A stretch of 64,000 nucleotides of DNA. Origin: Tamarix chinensis (lineage: Eukaryota > Streptophyta > Magnoliopsida > Caryophyllales > Tamaricaceae). A program made the position numbers and the translations under genes. Positions 22,931 through 36,234 of this stretch are shown piece by piece (position 1 is the stretch's first letter; each line of letters begins with the position of its first letter). The stretch spans positions 56,546,638 through 56,610,637 of the forward strand of contig CM060177.1 in the NCBI GenBank assembly GCA_030549775.1, given 5' to 3'. A model generated the notes under the pieces. That model searched no databases, was not told where the DNA came from, and worked only from the letters and a program-made list of their open reading frames with translations.

Positions 22931-25900
22931 ATAAAAATTAATCACAATTGATGTTTTACAAGATTTTGAGTATGTTGATATGTTAAGCATGTTGGAATTT
23001 CTTATTTGTGTTGTATAGCATGTAGAAATGTTATTTGGAATTGAAATGAATTAAATGTATACTATAGTCTTGAGTAGAATGTAGCGTTGAGTTCTTGAGT
23101 AAACACATTGTTTGGTTGTGATCAAAACTACTTCACCAGTTATACGAATTGACTAGTTTTAGAGTTACGATGTGTTGTCTCTAGACTTTCTCTATAATAT
23201 GGTTTGTATATGCCATCGATCCACTAGTTAGGTAGGATTATTTGACTAATATAATCACCCTTAAATATAATCCGTAATTGTTTTTTAATTAATGTATTTG
23301 ATTATGCTCTAAGTATGTTTAATTATGATCATAGGTGTACCTTGAGTCATCTTCTAAAGAGTTTTAGAAAAATATTTTTTTTAGTTGAAAGACTTTGTTT
23401 CCTTCAAAAACTATCAGACTAGTTTTAGAATGCTAGATGATTGGTTTTTGTTTTTGTTAAGCTTTTAAAACCTAAAGAGCTAGCCAATTGGTCACTCATA
23501 GACCAACTAATTGGTTATACTAGTCAGCAGGTTGTCACAAACTAGTCAACCTATTTCTCAAATATTGTAGATTCAGGCTCAAATGGTTTTGAATCTTCTT
23601 CTATAGAATGTTTAAATTCAAAGAATTTTAAGTAATTAATTTTTAGATTATTTTATAAATTATTTTTAAACAACTTCAACCATGACTGAAGCATTATCTG
23701 GTACACTCCATGAATTAGACCTATAATATGTGAATATTCATATTCTTTATGATGATTTGATGGTGTTGAATATAGTTTTGGAAATATATATAGGGTTTGA
23801 TTTGAAAAAGATTTGGAAAATTTAGAAAATAATGAAGAAAATGGTTTTTCTAGTATACAAGTAGGCTTGTTGCATGAACTAATCACCTAGTTAACCAATT
23901 TAAGCTTGTTTTTTTTTCTACGATAACTAACCTACAAGTTATAAGAAACTAATTAACTAGTTGAACTAATTTATGGGTACAACAAACTAATCAATTAGTT
24001 TGCCTGACTTGAGACACTTTTGAACTTGATTTTAGATGAGAAAAATTGTCCTAGTAATCTTTGTGACCAAACTCAGAAATGTTTATAAAAAATCTTTGAT
24101 GGTTTGTGACCATTAAACTTTGCCTTAAATGGATTTAGAGATTATAATTAAAAAAAGTGTGGTTAATTATCTCACCACCATTATCTTCTTCTTCCTTGAT
24201 TTTCTCTCTCTCTCTCTCTCTATTATGTGCACCTCAGAATGGATGATTTGTCCCTTCAACCTCTAAAGATCTACTAACCTCCTTTCTTATGTTCAAATTT
24301 TATAAGGCACATTGCTTCAAAACATTTCAGCTATCACTATTTGAGTCATGGGAGAAGTTAGCTTTATTTCATTAAGAAATTTTCTTGAATTGTTAAAATT
24401 CTAGTAGGATGATTAGGTTCTAGCGTTATGAAAACCTCCCCCTTAAATTTCCATTAGATTGTGGGAATTATGAAAACCTTAATATCTATTTTTCTTTATT
24501 TTCTATCAATCATTGAGTTTCTTCTTTTTCTTCTCTTCCCTTTTCACTTGCCTACCTTCATCTTTGTGCTCTCTATTTCTGACCTCCTACACCTCTTCTA
24601 ATTATTCATCTAACTCTATCATTTTATTTTTAAGCAAGATAAGGTTAGATTTAGGAAAATATTAAGGCTTTTAATCCTTTCTTTGGTGCTCTATTTTTCT
24701 TGAAGGTTACAATTTTTTAAATTTTTTCTCCCAACCTTTTATTTTGTTCTATTTTATACGATTTTGAGGATATTTTATTGAGTATTAATCTCTTCTTTTA
24801 AGGTGTGCAAGGTTTAGGATTTTTCCACTGGGGGTTTCCCTGCTTGGTTTGACTTTTGCTCATCCTTACTAGGTAAGTTATATTTCCTTGTGGTGTAGAG
24901 TGAATGAGCATGTGGATTGGTGGAGGTATGGAGTTATGATTTTTGCATGTTTACATTATAGTAGTATTTGAGAAAATATGAGTTTTACGCATATATCTTG
25001 ATGATTAGTTGGGAATGCAACATGATTTAGTGGTTTTGCATATTTAATATATGTCTTACATGTGTTTAATTATATGAATATGATATGGTTGGTATTTAAG
25101 GCCTAAATTTGAGTATGATAATGAATGTTCATACTGCCTTGTATAAACTAATCGACTTGTTTGGTCGAATTGATTGACTAGTCTTTAGATCTATTAAATA
25201 GTTATGTCATACCATCAATTGATTTGTTTATGTAATTATTTAGTTTGTCCTTAACTTGAACCGATCAAACGGTTTTACCAAATATATAGAATAATCTCTA
25301 GAATAGTCCCTTTGTTAGTCTAATTGATTGATTGGTTTTGATAGGAACGTTAGGGTTTGGTAGTGCTGAATTAATCAACTGGTCTATATAACCAATTGAC
25401 TTTTTTGACAAGAATATTTTATTTGATATATTTTAATCTTTTAAGTGTTTGATACATAACATGATGCTATGATATGAATCTTAGATGATGTAAACCCAAT
25501 TATTGGTATGAATTAATTTACTCAATTGATATATCAAATTGGTCAAGTACTAGTGTTAACACCACTAAGTATCCTTGATGGGTTATGATGGATAATTTGG
25601 AATAATTATGCTGGTATGGTTTACTTATTTTGTAATGTGGGCCTTATGGTATATGTCTTCTTAAGTAAAATACTAATAACTTAGAGTAAAAGAATAATGA
25701 TCACTCAATGGGACTAGATTATCCAATCCTTGATTAGCTACCAAGGGTTAATCTACCTTCAAACATTTATGATACTTTCCTTTATGTGGGATCTTAGTTG
25801 ATCTTAGTGCCTTTCATACTCTTGAAAATAATGATATTTTATGGGATATCAATACTAAAGGGTATAATCACCTTAGTGGTTTATTTAGCTATGACTTATC

Positions 25901-26161
25901 TTTATGTCCATAGGTTGTTCTCTTAGTTTTTGTTAGACTTATGTCCTTTAGTTAGTGGTTTGAATTCCATGGGTATTGAGATACAATGGGGGATGATCTA
26001 GCCTATTGGTCAATGAAAAAAAAAGATAGTAAATAAATGAATATTTATTTATCATTGTGTTTCGAACCTTAGAAATGGTTAAGTGGAATGAACCTTAGAT
26101 TTTACCTAATAGCCCACACCCTTAGTTTGTCACTTCACATGAACCTATGTTGTTATCTATA
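22931..26161 (+). mobile_element. Decayed LTR-like DNA, CGACTAGT-rich family (copy 1)
   Basis: Non-coding. Carries many scattered variants of AATTGACTAGTTTAG / CCAATTGGTTATACTAG (23135, 23480-23540, 23885-24000, 25145-25560), a C/T-rich block at 24180-24620 with a (CT)n run at 24203-24221, and a tail (25660-26160) with TTAGAGTAAAAG and TAATTACC-type words like those upstream of the boxes in the giant LTRs. The order of parts matches 40665-42560, so these are two copies of one family. Ends are not certain; the right end probably lies just before 26162. Confidence 0.45.
24203..24221. repeat. (CT)n microsatellite
   Basis: About nine CT units. Confidence 0.93.
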
Positions 26162-26596
26162 TGTAACACCCCCATTTTTCACTACCAAAAAATTTCATTC
26201 AAAGAATTGTGGAAGCATAAAAAACCTAGAAAAAATGGGATGTTCTCATCATAGCTAACACAGGATAGACATTTTCTGCCTACCCCATATCAGATATAAG
26301 AACAACCAATCAAAGCACTTACAACAATAGAGTGCAAAAAATAACAATTTAATTTAAACAACCTCGAAGAGTGTTTACATTGGAGGTCCCTAATAGGTTC
26401 CAGTCAAATCATTACAAAATACATGTGAACAAAGTATGGGGCTGAAAACATAATTTAGGGATGATACCCAAATTAAAACCATGGTTTGCCACGTACCCCA
26501 CCAAAACCTTCCAAATTTCATTGCTCTCAATCCCCGACTGAACTGATGTAGGCCCTTAAATAGCCATTTCCAAAGATTTGCACATGACCCTCTTAA
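26162..26596 (-). mobile_element. 3' LTR end fragment, minus orientation
   Basis: Begins TGTAACACCCCC at 26162, the reverse complement of the GGGGTGTTACA terminus of the chromovirus LTRs. On the minus strand this lies downstream of the pol remnant at 26950-29460, where a 3' LTR is expected. It is cut short at about 26596 by a plus-strand LTR fragment of another family. Confidence 0.5.
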
Positions 26597-26830
26597 TGTA
26601 GGTGCATCAAAAGATGATCCTTAAGGTATTGATTTGGCATACTTGTATTTGGAGCCAATTACATTACTTGTCTTTGATGATAATTCTTTAACTAACTTTA
26701 ATGATATTACCTTAATTCATTCATTTAGGTATGTAATATATTTACAGGAAGATGATCGAATCATATTAGAATTCAAGATACTTAAGATTCCATATGTTAC
26801 AAGCTATTGTAAATGAAGTTATGTTATGCA
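26597..26830 (+). pseudogene. LTR fragment with the C-terminal tail of a CRM/Reina-like polyprotein
   Basis: Starts TGTAGGTGCATC at 26597, like the LTR starts at 45567, 51653 and 54241. The frame from 26634 contains LAYLYLEPITLLVFDD and then RYVIYLQEDD, which matches the tail at 51720-51854 (LAFLMLEPIMLNILDN and YVTYLQEEDV). It is an isolated LTR fragment whose right end is not clear; after about 26950 the text belongs to a minus-strand pol. The spacing between the two matched peptides is nearly the same as in the complete element. Confidence 0.6.
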
Positions 26831-26949
26831 TGAAAGTAAAAGTCAAGAAGACTTAGTCTACCTTTTAAAGTAAACACCATTATCTTAACTAGGATTCTTG
26901 TAAATTGTTTTCATGTAATCTTAGCTTACTTTGGGTTAAATGCATCATA

Positions 26950-29460
26950 AAAATGGTTATAAATCTCTTATGGAAAATCTCACATGGGTGGGTAAGGTTC
27001 CAATTTAGTGTAAGGATCCATTAATATGCTATCTCACTTCCACTCGGAAACTTCCAGTGATTTTATTAACCCTTCCGATCTCTTATTTTCAATCTTAAAA
27101 TTTTGAGAGGTTAGACATTAGATAATGAACTCTGCCACTTCATGGTTCATGTTGGACAACTAATATATCTTCTTCAGATCCTTGTACAACTTGTCCCCTC
27201 TAGGGTGAGCAGAGTAAGGAATGCAATGTCCTTCCTCAAGGATCTTCTTCTTAATCTCAACACACCCTTATGGTACTCACTATCGACCATGGTATCTAAT
27301 ACTACCATTCTCATGGATCTGGAATCCTTCTGTTCTACCTTAAGCAGTATCATTTTAGATTCTCTCAAACTTGACATCACCAACTTAGTTAGCTTAGATC
27401 TCGTCAAAGGTTAAAGGTGTGATGGTGAATGCACTCAATCTTGCCTCTAGATTTGCAGTAGTGATTAGTTTAATCTCCATCTTCTTGATAGCTTAGCATA
27501 GATGATCTAAGAATACAATCATGCCTAAAGAAGGTGGTGTCCTTCAACTAAGTGTATCCACCACCACATTGGCTTTACCCTTATGGTAAGATAATTTCAG
27601 GTTATAGTTCTTGACTGATTCCAACTATCAGCATTGTCTGAAGTTCAACTCCCATTAAGTGAAGATGTACTTACATCTCTTATGGTCAGTGTAGAACTTA
27701 CACTGAACTCCATAGAGATAGTACCTCTAAATCTTAAGAGCGAACACTACCACAATAGGTTCTATGTCATGCATCCAGTAGTTTTATTGATGTAACTTTA
27801 GTTGCTATAAGGCATAAGCTAGCACTCTTCCATGTTACATCAGCACATAACCTAACCCATGCTTGGAATCATTACTATACACCTCAAAACCATTATTCCC
27901 ACTTCGAAAAGTGAGAATTGGGCCTAAAGTTATATGCTTCTTAAACTTCTAGAAAGCTTCACTACATTTCTAATCCCACTAGAATCGTGTAGCCTTCTTC
28001 AAAAGTTAGGTCAATGATCAAGTAATCTTAGAAAAGTCTGCCACAAGTCAATGGTATTAACCGACTAACCCTAGAAAACTATGCACCTCCTTCACAAAGT
28101 GGATGCTGGCCATTCAAAAATAGTTTGAACCATGGGAGGATCCACTACCACACCATCCTTTGAGATTATATGACCAAGTAAAGCCACTTGATCTAATAAG
28201 AACTCACACTTCAAGAGTTTAGAATATAGTTTGTGTAATCTTAACAAGCCTAAAGTCTACCTCAGATGTTGATCATGCATCTCTCGGTTAATGGAATAGA
28301 TGAGGATATAATTGATGAGAACCAAGATGAACTAGTCTAAGAAGGGATGAAAGATTTGGTTAATTAGGGACATGAAAGCTATAGGTTGATTAGTGAGTCC
28401 AAACGGCATTACTATGAACTCATAATGGCTAAACCTTATCCAAAAAGTAGTCTTAGGAATGTCTTCCTCTGTTATCCTCAACAGATGAAAGCCTGATCAA
28501 ATATCAATCTTGGAGAACACATTAGCTCCCTTGAGTTGATAGAATAGGTCACCAATCCTTGGCAACAGATAATAATTCTTCATTGTCACCTAGTTCAAGT
28601 TACGGTAATCAATGAATAATCTTAGTCTTCCATCCTTCTTCTTTAAGAACAACACTTACACTCCCCACGGCGATATGCTTAGTCGGATATAGACTTTCTC
28701 CAAAAGCTCTCCCAATTGAGCCTTGAGTTATTTTATCTCTATAGGTGTCATACAATATGGAGCCTTAAACACTGGAAATACATGCATGGTGAACTCAACT
28801 TCTTAAATGGGAGCCATTACTAAGATCTCCTTAGGGAAAAATCAAAAAATTCATAGATCACAGCCATTTACTCTAATGAGATCTCAACTACTTTGGTGTC
28901 TCTAATATTGCATAGGTAAAGCGGATATCCCTCGCATATGAGGTTACTCAACCTTATCGTTGACATGATCCTTGTAGAGTGATTGGTTTCACGCTTTCAG
29001 TATGAAACCCAGCACCACATATTCTTGCACACAATTAGTTAGTGCTTGGTAATTTCCTAGCATATCTATCCTAACAATTACATCAAAATCTTAGAGCTCT
29101 ATGTCTATAAGGTCCAACAGAAACTCTGTTCCTCCTACTACCATCACAATCCCTTGATAAAACCTAGAGCCTATAGTTCTATCCCTTGATGGAAAAATGA
29201 TAGAAGTAGAAATGCTTCTTGAAGGACACAAAACAACTCTAGTTACAAATGTAGATGCTATAAAGAAATGCAAAACACTAGAATCAAATAATACATAAGA
29301 AGAACGAGTAGAGACGGTGAGCATACTGGTCGCCCCACTAGCCTAGCATTTTTCCTCTACCAAAATCATCATGTTCAAGTGCCCTTCTGATGGAGATCTC
29401 GGGGCACTTGCTGATCCTTGCCCTTGTAGAAAAGGGTGAGGAATTGAACCTCTAGGTGAA
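26950..29460 (-). pseudogene. Decayed Tekay/Del-like chromovirus pol (PR-RT-RNase H-INT zinc finger)
   Basis: Read from high to low coordinates: protease near 29324-29091 (VLFDSSVLHFFIASTFV around the catalytic Asp); RT from about 28750 (VLFLKKKDGRLRLFIDYRN, then [18 protein letters not shown]); RNase H near 27960-27600 (DHKRCKYIFT, KGKANVVVDTLS); integrase zinc finger near 27250-27110 (GHCIPYSAHPRGDKLYKDL) and the start of the integrase core to about 26960. Many stops and shifts break the frame. The RT active site Asp-Asp pair is lost: the usual (V/I)DDI.IYS position reads LINYILIYS. Gag is missing upstream, where a giant LTR abuts near 29465. The integrase core and chromodomain are missing downstream. 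Non-functional. Confidence 0.87.
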
Positions 29461-30822
29461 CCATCATTACATCAATTATAAAGGCCAAAACCATTTATAG
29501 TAAAACAAGGTAATTCAAAATGGAAGAAACATTTATAAATATAATTAAAGTTTGGGCGTTAACTTCGAATTACAATAAAAAAAATACAAAGTAAGGGATA
29601 ATATGGATCAAAGAATATGAAAAGGTATCTAGGTAAATACATCAACTAAGTAACATCACTTTTCACCCAAACACCCAGTATAGATAACAGGTCACTCATC
29701 CATACAAGTGCATCAAAAGCAACATAGTCATCTAGTAGGTCCTTCGAGACTTGTACAAAAGAATTAGGGTCTCCTACTCACCCATGAAAAGGGTTGTTAG
29801 TACGGTACATACTAAGTAAGGTAACAATACTATTGAGTTAGGGATACAAATAACACATGCATTCATAACTAATGATGAGTACACATTCAAACAAATGAAA
29901 AAACTTATAAGATAAATACTAATTTAGGCCTCGTTATTAGTTATAACCATTTTTATTTTTTTTATATACATTGAGTTCATGAACCCTACAATTCTTAAAT
30001 TAGTTGAATGGTTAGAAGAACCTTCTTAGAGACAACAAACATGATCCACTATTATCATCCGGTGGAATGGATTTGAAAATATCATATTCTTGGGGCAAAA
30101 CTCTTCTGAGCCATTATTGTCCTTTGGTAGAATAGATATATAAAAGCATCACCGTAGTCCTGAATCACGCACTCTTCCACTTTAAATCATTAGTGTTGTA
30201 TCCATAACTTACATAATTTATATTTTCTTTCACAATGAGTAAGGGCCACACCATTCTTAATCTAGTGGAATAGACTGAAATACCTTTTTTGGGTAAAACA
30301 CTCTTGAACGACTATTATCCTTCGGTAGAATGGATATATAAAAATTTCATCTTCTCAGAACAAAATGCTTCTGATCCACTATTATCCTTTGTTAAATGAA
30401 TATAAAAACATCATCTTGGCCGTACTCACATAATCTTTCATATTAAATGATTAATGTCTTATTATTGGTCGATTTATAGGTATCGAACACAATAAGGATG
30501 ATAAGAACATAACACATTTTATAAGGTAAATGTTAGTGTCAAGATCCTTAATTTCCTTAAACCCTAATATTACACTTCTAGCATAACATCTCTGATATCA
30601 ATAATTCAACCACCAATTATAAGATTTCATTTTCAAATATTATCATTGTTAATATACCCAAAATTCATGGTCTAACGTCTACATTTCACACATAAAATAA
30701 TGGAAACCTTACTATTTATAGACCTCCTAAAACCCTAATTTCAAGATTAGTCATAATTTTTCCCATAAGGCTCATATGATCACCTAAATTCAATATCCTC
30801 TTAAATTACCAACAACAACATA

Positions 30823-31376
30823 TCCAAAAATTGTAGTCTAACTCAAAGGTTTTACACATGGGATATTAATATTACCATTTAGGGTTACTATGCTATAATT
30901 AAGCCATTATCTCATTTTGAGAAACCCACAACATTCACTAAATACTCCAAACACCACCTCTAATATCATTATCATATTTCATACACCTAACACATTAAAA
31001 TATCAGGATTTCCATATTAACCTATAGTACTATTCCATAAGTTATACTTTTCCACATATATAAGTTAGTGTATTAAGATGATATTAATGCATTCTTATAT
31101 CAAAATTTGTAGTCTAAATCAAGGGTTTTACACATGGGATATTAATATTACCATTTAATGTTACTATGCCCTAATTAAGCCATTATCACATTTTGAGGAA
31201 CCCACAACATTTAGTATATACTCGAAACACCACCCTTGATATAATTATCATATTTAATACACCCAACACATTAAAATATTAGGATTTCCATATTAACCTA
31301 AAGTACTATTCCATAAGTTATATTTTTCCACAGATACAACTTAGTGTATTAAGATGATATCAATGCATTCTTCCCA
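30823..31376. repeat. 276-bp tandem duplication
   Basis: About 30823-31098 and 31099-31376 are direct copies, recognisable from the shared CACATGGGATATTAATATTA and CCATAAGTTATA segments, at a fixed offset of 276 bp. By eye they are around 90% identical. The duplication lies within the decayed giant LTR and is not present in the other copies here. Confidence 0.9.
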
Positions 31377-33846
31377 TTCTCACTTTATTTATATCATTTA
31401 AATCCACATTATCATAACACATCATTAACAACATATATCCCTTCATATAACCACAATATCATGACAATTCACATAGCCATGCAAGTATCTAACATAAAAA
31501 CCCTCAAATATTGATTAGTCTCCTTACTAATAATAACACTGGGCTCTAAGCATGTAAATCCTAGACTTCCTCCTCTAATATCACCTACAAAAATAAGATA
31601 GTACATGGTTAAGCTTAAAGATTATAATCGAGGAATAATTATAGTAAAGGAGAGTAAAAATGGAAATAACAAGAGTTTAAGGGACACTTGAGTTGTGTGG
31701 AAGTGTGGTGGAATGTATGGTGGACTTATGGTGAAAATTTGGTTATGTTTGGATAAAGTTTATGGGTGCAAAAGAGGGCGTGCAATCGAAATGGAGAGGC
31801 TATAAGGGTGTGTGGCAAGTGGTGAACACCTAAGCCATGAAATGCCCCGAAAATTTCTAATTTTAAATATTATATTTAAATGAGGTTTTATTATAAACAT
31901 TAATTAAATAATTTATTTTTTTTATTAAAATAAAAAAATTAATTAGGGCTATTTAAGAATAAAATAATAAATAAATTTTTAAAAGAAAAGTTTTGGGTAT
32001 TTTAGCTAATTAAGGGTTTTATTTTAGAAATTAATTAAATAAATTATTTTATTTAAAATAAGAAGGAGAAAATAGTTCCAAATTAATTTTAATTTTATAA
32101 ATAATTTAATTGGAGAAAATTAGGGTGTTTTGCTAATTAAAATTGAATTTATGGAAAACCTTTCAAAAATCTTAATTTAGCCTAAAAAGGGATTTAAATA
32201 TTATTTTATTTAAATATTATTATTTTTAAATATCCCAAATATTCTAATTAATTTAAATACCAATATAATTCTTTTTCCTTTTTCCCTTTTTCCTTTTTCC
32301 TTTTCTTTCTTCCTTTTTCTTTCTTTTTCCTTCTTTTTCTTTCTTCTTCTTTTCTTTTTCTTTTTCTCCTTTCCGAGTTGGGCCTGGTCGTGTCCCATTT
32401 CCTCGTTTTCCTTTCCGCGGCCCAAATCTTCATCTGTTTCCCCTTCAGAGCGGCCGACTCCGAAGCTCCGCGCCTCGATTCCTTTTCCACCAAAATGGGA
32501 CGTTTTACTTAAAATAAAAAATTAATCGCCCTCGACTGCCCGATTTGCCTCCCTTTCTTTTTTTTTTCCTGAACAGCCCGACTTCCCCCCCCTCATCTTC
32601 TTCTTCCTTCTCACTTGCCATCGACACCGTCGACTACCTACACCGCCGCCCCTGTGCCTTGGTTTCTCGCCGCCGTTGACCGGCCGTTTCACTCCTCTCT
32701 CTCCCCTGCTGACCGTCGACCTTTTCACCCAACCAAATCTCCCCTATTCTCGCGCGTTTTCCTTCTTTTTCTGTGCCACCATTCCATACCCGAAACTCAC
32801 TCCCACCGGCCAACATCGCCTCCGGCGACCAAAACCCTACTTGCTTATTCCCACGCTGACCCACAGAACCCTAACCTCCCTTCTAACTCTATAAATACCC
32901 CCCATAATAGCCCTATATTGAGCTTTTTGATTTCTTAACCTGAAATCATTCCTTTTTGCCGCTGCCACTTTAGACGGTAGCCCTGCCGCCGTCGGCCAAT
33001 GCCACCACCTATTCCGCCTACGAAAAATATTCCTTACACCTCCCTCTAGCTAACCAAATGTCCCATATCCATCGATTCATCCTGCACAAGCCACACCGGC
33101 TGTGCGAAGTAACCCTGTCGACCAACCTATTTTCCAGCTCCGCCACCCTTTGCGCCGCCCTTATCTACCTCTTTTGCCGCTTCCACCGCTTCCTTCACTG
33201 CCCAAATTGTTCTGCAGACCATCATCTACCTTCCCCTACCTTTCTTTTCTTCTTTCTCCCTTACCTCCTCTCTTTCTCTTCTTCTCCTCCATTCGGCCAC
33301 CACCGTCGCCGCCGTGCGCCGCCACCCTCATTCTGTCCCTCTCCTTTTGGGCAACTCTAAACACCTCTACTCCCACCTTAATTCTCCCTAACTTTTTCCC
33401 AGCATCCAACTTTTACCCTTTTCTTTCCTTTTTCCGGCCACTGCCGCCGCCGCCGTGCACCACCGCCAGTGCCGCCTATTCCCTCCAACCTAAGGTTGAA
33501 CCCTAGACCCTATCAACCCTTCTTCCTATTTTTATGAGCCTTAATTTAATTTATTTCATTTATTTGGATATAAATACTATTATTATTATTATTATTAATA
33601 GTTATATTTTTAATATGTATTATTATTATTATTATTATTAGTATTAATGTTTTGATTATTATTTATGTTGAGGGCTGAAGCCCTATTGTATTTTATTTTC
33701 GATTTTATCATTATTATTCTTATTATTTCCATTATTACTATTATTAATATTAATGTGTTATTATAATTATTTTATTTTTACTATTTCAAATTACTACTAT
33801 TATTATTTAATTATTAATATTACAACTACTTTACTATTAGCTTTGC

Positions 33847-33886
<40 letters not shown>
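33847..33886. repeat. (ATT)n microsatellite
   Basis: About 13 ATT units within the TTA-rich block of the giant LTR. Confidence 0.95.
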
Positions 33887-34564
33887 TCATCATTATTATT
33901 ATTACTAAATTTGATTATTTATTTTACTAATATTATTATTAGTATTATTTTGGTAAAGGGGCTGAAGCCTTTATTTTACATTGTTTTTGAATAATATCCT
34001 TTTTATTAATATTATTGTTACTATTATTATTATTCTTATTTATATTCTCATTGATATTATTTTTAGTAGCATTATAATTATTAGGGTAAAGTATTTAACC
34101 CTATATTATCAACTCTTATAATATTTCTATTATTTCTATATCTTTAGCAAAGTTAGAATTTTGTTAATGTTATTTTTATTAGTATGTTACTATTTGGTCA
34201 AAGCCCTAAGGAGGCGTAGGAGCTTGCTCCAAGATCGGTGTCATTTCAGGTGAGGGTGTTACTAAGGCCTTTTGTGTGTTTTATGCATTATGTGCTTCGC
34301 ATGCTATGTATCATATAACTATCATTAATATTTATGTCATATATGGTATGATGTGGAGTTGAAGTATGTTTTTATGTATTTGCATGACATGTTTATTATG
34401 TATATGTGATGATATGTGTTGTGACCCTGTAAGGCATGCATGTGAGGGTATTGATGTGGTTTGTGTGGGAGAAAGGATGAAAAAGGAGGATGGGGAAATG
34501 ATTTGACCAAGGGATGTGAGTTGACCTAATTATTTTAATGATTCATGAGTGGAAGAATAAAATG

Positions 34565-34815
34565 GAAAATTTAGGATTTCGTGTGGAAAATTCTAATTTA
34601 TGGTTTTATAGGGGAGAGTCTAATTTATGGTGTTATATGGGAGAATATAATGTATGGTTCTATTTGGGAGAATCTAATTTATGGTTTTGTGTGGGAGAAT
34701 ATAATTTATGGTTTTATATGGGAGATTCTAATTTATGATTTTATGTGGAGGATTCTAACTTATGGTCTTGTATAGGAGAATCTAATTTGTGGTTATGAAT
34801 GGGAGAATCTAATCA
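34565..34815 (+). repeat. 27-bp minisatellite
   Basis: About nine copies of the GGGAGAATCTAATTTATGG-type 27-bp unit. Because the unit is nine codons long, the frame at 34538-34738 reads as a repeated GESNLWFYM-like peptide; it has no start context or continuation and is treated as a by-product. Confidence 0.9.
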
Positions 34816-34856
34816 ATTGTATTATATGGACAAATCTTTGGGTTTTCTATGGTTTC

Positions 34857-35175
34857 TTGGTGATATTAGGGTTTGCATCATGGTATTAATGGTTGTATAG
34901 TGGCATTAAGGTTTGTATGATGGTATTAGGGTTTGCATGATGGTATTAGGGTTTGTATGGTGGTATTAATGGTTGCATGGTGGTATTAATGGTCATATGG
35001 TGGTATTAGGGTTTGCATGGTGGTATTAGGGTTTGTATGGTGGTATTAATGGTTGCATGGTGGTATTAATGGTTGTATAGTGGTATTAGGGTTTGTATGG
35101 TGGTATTAGGGTTTGCATGGTGGTATTAATAGTTGTATGGTGGTATTTATGGTCATATGGAGGTACTAGGGTTTT
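34857..35175 (+). repeat. 20-bp minisatellite (TGGTATTAGGGTTTGCATGG)
   Basis: About 16 copies of a 20-bp unit in two main variants, TGGTATTAGGGTTTGCATGG and TGGTATTAATGGTTGTATGG, interspersed. The corresponding place in the inner giant LTR (about 16680-16720) has only one or two such units, so this array expanded in this copy. Confidence 0.92.
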
Positions 35176-35651
35176 CATGGTGGAGTTAGGGTTTTGCATG
35201 GGAGCTAATGATTACATGGGATTTAGGGTTTGTGTGAAAATTTTGAGAGGTTACATGGGATGTGTGAAGTTTGCATGGGAGCGAAATTTACATATGAAAG
35301 GTTGATTTGGGATGTAAGGAAGGTAATGCAAGTGTTATTTAGGTGTTTGAACTGTTTTGGACGGAAAATAGTACGTGGAGTATTATAAGGGGTATGGAGG
35401 AGACTGAATTAAGGTTTGGAGTGATTAACTCTGGGTTGTTGTGGACAATTAGGGTTAGTTGTGGCTGCTTAGAGTTTTTGTGTTATCATGTGTATTTATT
35501 GATTAAAGTGTAATTATGATTGTGGAATTTTATTATTTGTGGTGTGTGAAGTATAAAGAGAATGATTCGTGCATGTCTATGGTGAAAGCTTTTGAATAAG
35601 ATACTTAAGACATTAATCACGTAAAGTGGAAGATCTTGAGCCGGGCCCAGA

Positions 35652-35975
35652 CCGATCCACCGGCATAATAGTGGCAGGGACTATTTCCCTCGCGATCGAT
35701 CCATCAGCTAAAATAGTGGCAGGTCATGTACCCTCGTGACCGATCCACCGGCTATAATATTAGGGATCCCGTGCTCAACAAAATCAAACCCTATAGTTGC
35801 TAAGACATGGGAAAGACACAAATTACTTATAGTGGAACACCGTACGAGAAAGGGGCTAGATCGATCCACCGGCATAAAATAGTGGCAGCGTATGTTACTT
35901 TCGCGATCGATCCACCGGCTAAAATAGTGGCAGGGAATGTTTCCCTCGTGACCGATCCACCAGCTAAAATAGTGG
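35652..35975 (+). repeat. CGATCCACCGG..AATAGTGG box and hairpin array
   Basis: Two sets of three boxes as in the inner element. Spacer hairpins: 35676-35690 AGGGACTATTTCCCT, 35721-35734 AGGTCATGTACCCT, 35932-35946 AGGGAATGTTTCCCT. The one near 35886-35900 is weak. A short CGCGATCG/CGTGACCG word follows each hairpin in this copy, before the next box. Confidence 0.82.
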
Positions 35976-36217
35976 GGTTCCCGTACTCGTATGGACTTGA
36001 TAAAGAACATGGCGTGAATTGATTTCTAATAAAAGAGTAATCAAATAATTAATCTAGAATAATCATGTACTGTACGTATGGGCTTGATCATTTATAAGTT
36101 GTATAATTTTCTTCATGACCATATGTACTATATGTGTGGGTTTGTAAATGTAAGTTGAGTATTGTCTTACATGATTCTATGTGCTATGTGTTGGCCTTAG
36201 TGCTCGGTTACCTTACT

Positions 36218-36234
36218 CAGTACGTAGCGTACTG
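36218..36234 (+). other. Perfect hairpin CAGTACG-TAG-CGTACTG
   Basis: Identical to 17658-17674 and 18579-18595, in the same GGTTACCTTACT..GATCACCC context, about 540 bases before the LTR terminus. Confidence 0.75.

Noticed and set aside
29425..29460. tRNA-like B-box on the minus strand (GGTTCAATTCC)
   Set aside because: No A-box at the right distance and no cloverleaf; the segment lies in the gag-protease linker of a dead chromovirus.
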